NCBI GenBank assembly: GCA_030141605.1
Contig: JAQGDQ010000042.1
Location: forward strand, 620,001-684,000
From: Tubiluchus corallicola
Lineage: Eukaryota; Priapulida; Priapulimorpha; Priapulimorphida; Tubiluchidae
Reading direction: 5' to 3'
Length of the DNA: 64,000 bases
The translations under genes and the position numbers were made by a program. Below the pieces are notes generated by a model. That model was not told where the DNA came from. It saw only the letters and a list, made by a program, of their open reading frames with translations, and did not search any database. This document shows, one piece after another, positions 62,601 to 64,000 of the stretch (position 1 is its first letter; each line of letters begins with the position of its first letter).

Positions 62601-63729
62601 GTTTGTACAACAACAGAAAAGTATCATTAATATTTAAAATTATTAAGTGAATCACTCCGTTCAGTGCTTTATACTTAAATGGCTGCTAGTTGTGAAACAC
62701 AAGTTTGTGACAGGTAAACATATTACTGCGATAAAAATATTTATCTATGCGAGCTGCACATGACAGGGAAAGTGACACTGAAAACACGGTATAGTATTTT
62801 TGACAGCTGCGCATCAGTATCAAAGTGTATAAAGGGGCTTCTGTACTTTGTCGGAATGATTCAGAATGAATGCCAGGTGAAAGTACAAGAAAATGATTCC
62901 GCATCTGACAAGCTTTTAATTTCAAATAATTCTTATCCATTTTTTTGCAAAATTATTGTAAATAAATAGAAAAGTGTAGCGATTTTATAAAGGTAAGCGA
63001 TAAACAAGGATACGTGTCAAATTCGATATGATAACGATATTCCTAAAATAATATTGATACAATAATCAATAATTACTAATACGTGTCGTTATCGTTAACA
63101 TCTTTAGCTCAAAGTACGCCCTTAGAATTATTGTGATTTTTACGTACTAATGGTTCAGGGGAAAAGCAGTTAGCTTTCAATTGTAACCTAAAAGATCTGT
63201 GTCTGTTAACCTATAACTGATCACATAACTATGTAATTTGTAAAGTGTGAATATTAACTGGGCAATGTAGCTGTTGTCAAAACTTGGTTGCATGAAGAGT
63301 GATAACATATAGTTTAAAATGGTTGATCATGATTAAATTTGATTATATTTTTTCAAAAAATTGGCATGTTTTGTGTGTGAATTAGCATATACACTTATTC
63401 ACATATAATATACATAATATATAATATAATATATTCGCTTAGGAAATTTTGATTTAGGCTTATATCTCCACAGTATTTCATGTTGTTAGTTTCCATTAAC
63501 ATTCTTTCGTGATAACTATCCTTCTGATGTTATGCTAACTAGTTATGCTTTATCCCTAAAAACCACAATTTATTTATCATTTGTTTTTAGAGAAGAAGCA
63601 AACTGTTGAAACTAGTGACAGTGAAAACGAGAGTAGCAGTGATGATGCAGATGCTGAAAAGAAGAAAGAAAAGTCCAGATCAAAGAAAAAGAAAAAGGAA
63701 AAGCAGAAGGAACAGAAGTCGTCTGAGAG
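53608..63729 (+). CDS. PPIG: PPIG/NKTR-type nuclear cyclophilin (3' partial)
   Basis: Seven exons seen: 53608-53671, 54923-54997, 59809-59916, 60309-60441, 61164-61193, 62261-62412, 63591-63729. The phase stays open and the gene continues beyond the window. Cyclophilins of this type are peptidyl-prolyl isomerases with a long SR-like tail that associate with splicing factors in nuclear speckles. The N-terminal PPIase domain (about 8-178) shows [22 protein letters not shown], the GEKG.G...GKPLHYKG insertion typical of large cyclophilins, catalytic R and F in [35 protein letters not shown], and HLDGVHVVFG. The usual Trp is His, as in PPIG and NKTR. The last exon seen is lysine/serine/acid-rich ([11 protein letters not shown], then a K-rich run), the start of the tail. 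Intron 2 holds an LTR retrotransposon; intron 6 holds a hAT-like element. PPIG and NKTR cannot be separated without the C terminus. A further acceptor may lie at about 63978. Confidence 0.9.
55547..55791 (-). repeat. 3' LTR of the Gypsy-type element
   Basis: 245 bases with inverted 8-bp ends TGTTATGA/TCATAACA. It matches the 5' LTR at 59518-59762 with no difference that I could find by eye. Confidence 0.93.
55793..55804 (-). other. Polypurine tract
   Basis: On the minus strand ATGGGGGGTGAGA directly precedes the 3' LTR. It is the expected plus-strand primer site. Confidence 0.75.
55833..56054 (-). pseudogene. RNase H C-terminal remnant of the LTR element
   Basis: A short frame with the signature of Ty3/Gypsy RNase [20 protein letters not shown] with its catalytic Asp, [12 protein letters not shown], and [11 protein letters not shown] with the final Asp. 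It is the C-terminal half only. It follows the integrase fragment and ends 41 bases before the 3' LTR, with no integrase after it. In the usual Gypsy order RNase H precedes integrase, so this position indicates the alternative order seen in Gmr1-like elements. Confidence 0.85.
56017..58479 (-). CDS. Gag-protease-truncated integrase polyprotein of the LTR element
   Basis: An intact 820-codon frame. Seen in order: an N-terminal region with a charged coiled-coil (about 88-132, E/L/K/R-rich); a Gag capsid C-terminal, SCAN-like segment (about 210-315); two CCHC zinc knuckles ([14 protein letters not shown] at 325-338 and [14 protein letters not shown] at 378-391); a retropepsin-like site [10 protein letters not shown] (441-450) with LLLGND later (511-516); an integrase zinc-binding HHCC domain (about 688-728); and the start of the integrase core with an Asp in IDCVGPLP. 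The core breaks off after FFTQFG (about residue 810), before the second catalytic Asp. The last 10 residues are out-of-frame RNase H sequence. The frame has no internal stop, so Gag and protease could still be made. Confidence 0.9.
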   Translation of the reverse strand: MATFEPEMFWKGGLVTLPRLDKLTKDNLLTLADYLNIELPTSAGKAKIIEILGNPEILKTARPREGEKSVISKSPHIPVHTPTRTDRNELELAKIALERERMELEKLRLEYQDKERQRDWEYNVKMKELELLTASTNLGAQQANNQTFDVIKNIRLVPKFSETDVEIFFLTFEKIANNLKWPKAHWPVLLQSSFTGKAQEIYSSLPSTQSSNYEQLKSAVLKAYELVPEAYRQRFRNSRKASNQTYVEFARDKEVMLDRWCRSLNVGESYEKLRQMVLLEDFKSSISMQIKTHLENQKVDSLQKAAVMADDYSLANKTNFKSVQCTYCNKKGHVKTDCFKFLEKEKTAHSETVSSKGGRHQDNKDASGGGYARDGPTCAYCRKKGHLRSECRILLRQKQRAGSPVAFAHNSSKEGTYSSFLSSGEVSPVSSVDTIKPVTILRDTGAAQSLLLQRVIPLDETSYTNASALIQGIEGGYIDVPLHRINLNSDYVKGPVTVGIVSHIPVDGVSLLLGNDVAGDEVITATPIVTPEPKMDAETEILEEMHPGIFPACVVTRSQAQTNEDSSSEQVDDKDSSPPSTFPRENQSGSTALSHTFAEQMDENSLTLSLKQEELIKAQTNDPSLNKLFSLVMSQEEIDNVSEGYYMQSKVLMRKWRPPDAPADEDWRVHHQIVVPQRYRKELMKIAHELPLAGHAGVKKTQDKILQHFFWPKLRKDVSQFCKTCHVCQMVGKPNQKIPIAPLNPLPIFEEPSSRTLIDCVGPLPKTKSGYQYLLTIMDLTTRFPEAIPLKEMTTAAVVDALLKFFTQFGYATFRDLCYL
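58480..59501 (-). other. 5' leader of the LTR element
   Basis: About 1 kb between the primer-binding-like site and the Gag start. It is non-coding as far as I can tell, presumably untranslated leader and packaging region. Small frames on the other strand are chance ones. Confidence 0.6.
59499..59514 (-). other. Putative primer binding site (tRNA-Pro-like)
   Basis: Three bases inside the 5' LTR the minus strand reads TGGGGGCTCGAAGCCGG. It starts TGG, as a site pairing with a tRNA CCA end must. Its first ten bases equal the classical retroviral proline tRNA site; the rest diverges. Confidence 0.7.
59518..59762 (-). repeat. 5' LTR of the Gypsy-type element
   Basis: 245 bases, apparently identical to 55547-55791. 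It is followed on the minus strand by the primer-binding-like site, which fixes the element's orientation. Confidence 0.93.
60617..60690 (-). repeat. tRNA-derived SINE head (degenerate)
   Basis: On the minus strand, GTTACAAAGGCTGCATGC resembles a tRNA D-arm/A box, and TCTAGTTCAAACCCC resembles a B box. Spacing suits a tRNA, but the stems are imperfect. It lies in cyclophilin intron 4 and is probably a SINE remnant. Confidence 0.5.
61708..62125. repeat. Dispersed repeat C, copy 2 (longer)
   Basis: Homologous at both ends to 46994-47275, with an extra internal segment of roughly 150-200 bases. Found in cyclophilin intron 5. Its ends (AAAGGCCTATATAACC and GTTGTAAAAGCCTATAC) are not convincing inverted repeats. 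Class unknown. Confidence 0.65.
62461..63114. mobile_element. Non-autonomous hAT-like element with 8-bp target duplication
   Basis: The body is 62469-63106, flanked by perfect GCTCAAAG duplications (62461-62468 and 63107-63114). Ends: left TGTGGATGTTAAACGATAC, right (opposite strand) TAAAGATGTTAACGATAAC, sharing GATGTTAA. An 8-bp target duplication with short inverted ends is the hAT signature. No transposase ORF. It sits 48 bases past the exon 6 donor of the cyclophilin gene. Confidence 0.85.
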
Positions 63730-64000
63730 GTGACACCATTGTACTATCACTACTGTATACATATAATCATCAACTTATTACCTATGTGACTTATAACTAT
63801 TCAGCTTTACAACCGAACTGCAACTTAATTAATTAATTATACAAAGCCAACTATAACTTATATTTCTTTCTATTTTTAAGTGCATTAACTAACTTTAAAT
63901 TGTTATCTGTTTTGATAAATTAATCGTAGGCACTGCCATAATTAGTATGTGTAGACACACACATCATCTTCTGTGTAGGAGGGCACTGTTAAAATATATG

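Noticed and set aside
1-64000. CRISPR arrays, rRNA genes, bacterial-type operons
   Set aside because: No regularly spaced repeats, rRNA sequence or prokaryotic gene layout were seen. The window is eukaryotic intron-rich DNA.

Overview
This is a 64 kb piece of an AT-rich animal (metazoan) nuclear genome. The evidence is GT-AG introns, short coding exons, conserved animal housekeeping genes, and several classes of animal-type transposons (BEL/Pao and Gypsy LTR elements, hAT-like, pogo-like and TTAA-flanked non-autonomous DNA elements, tRNA-derived SINE heads). I cannot name the species. Most open frames in the window are chance frames in AT-rich intron DNA. The real genes had to be assembled exon by exon; residue comparisons with human proteins are from memory.

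Layout. (1) 1-2507: no gene, repeat-like DNA. (2) 2508-~23240: a direct tandem duplication of about 9 kb. Each unit holds a complete 8-exon CHMP5 gene (an ESCRT-III-associated protein). The copies are near-identical even in introns, but differ at six residues confined to exons 1 and 5. The units are separated by a 5'-truncated, broken BEL/Pao retrotransposon. Unit 2 carries a solo LTR whose empty target site is preserved in unit 1. (3) 24500-52075, minus strand: a complete 15-exon SF3A1 gene (U2 snRNP splicing factor SF3a subunit 1, 794 codons). Its 13.3 kb intron 7 contains two genes on the opposite strand with uninterrupted coding regions: a RAB32/38-type GTPase and a TRMT10B-type tRNA methyltransferase. 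Other SF3A1 introns hold a pair of pogo-like MITEs, a TTAA-flanked MITE, and a TIR element with subterminal repeats. (4) 53608-window end, plus strand: seven exons of a PPIG/NKTR-type nuclear cyclophilin, arranged head-to-head with SF3A1. Its intron 2 contains a very young, internally deleted Gypsy-type LTR retrotransposon in antisense. The LTRs look identical, and the remaining domain order is Gag, protease, integrase, RNase H, as in Gmr1-like elements. Intron 6 contains a non-autonomous hAT-like element with a perfect 8-bp target duplication.

Functional theme. SF3A1 and the PPIG-type cyclophilin both act in nuclear pre-mRNA splicing and diverge from one intergenic region. CHMP5 and RAB32 both act in endolysosomal traffic. 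I infer no operon-like coordination. I saw no clearly new molecular system. The most notable points are the reciprocal divergence of the CHMP5 pair, the SF3A1 host/nested gene arrangement, and the deleted Gmr1-like element that seems recently mobile.
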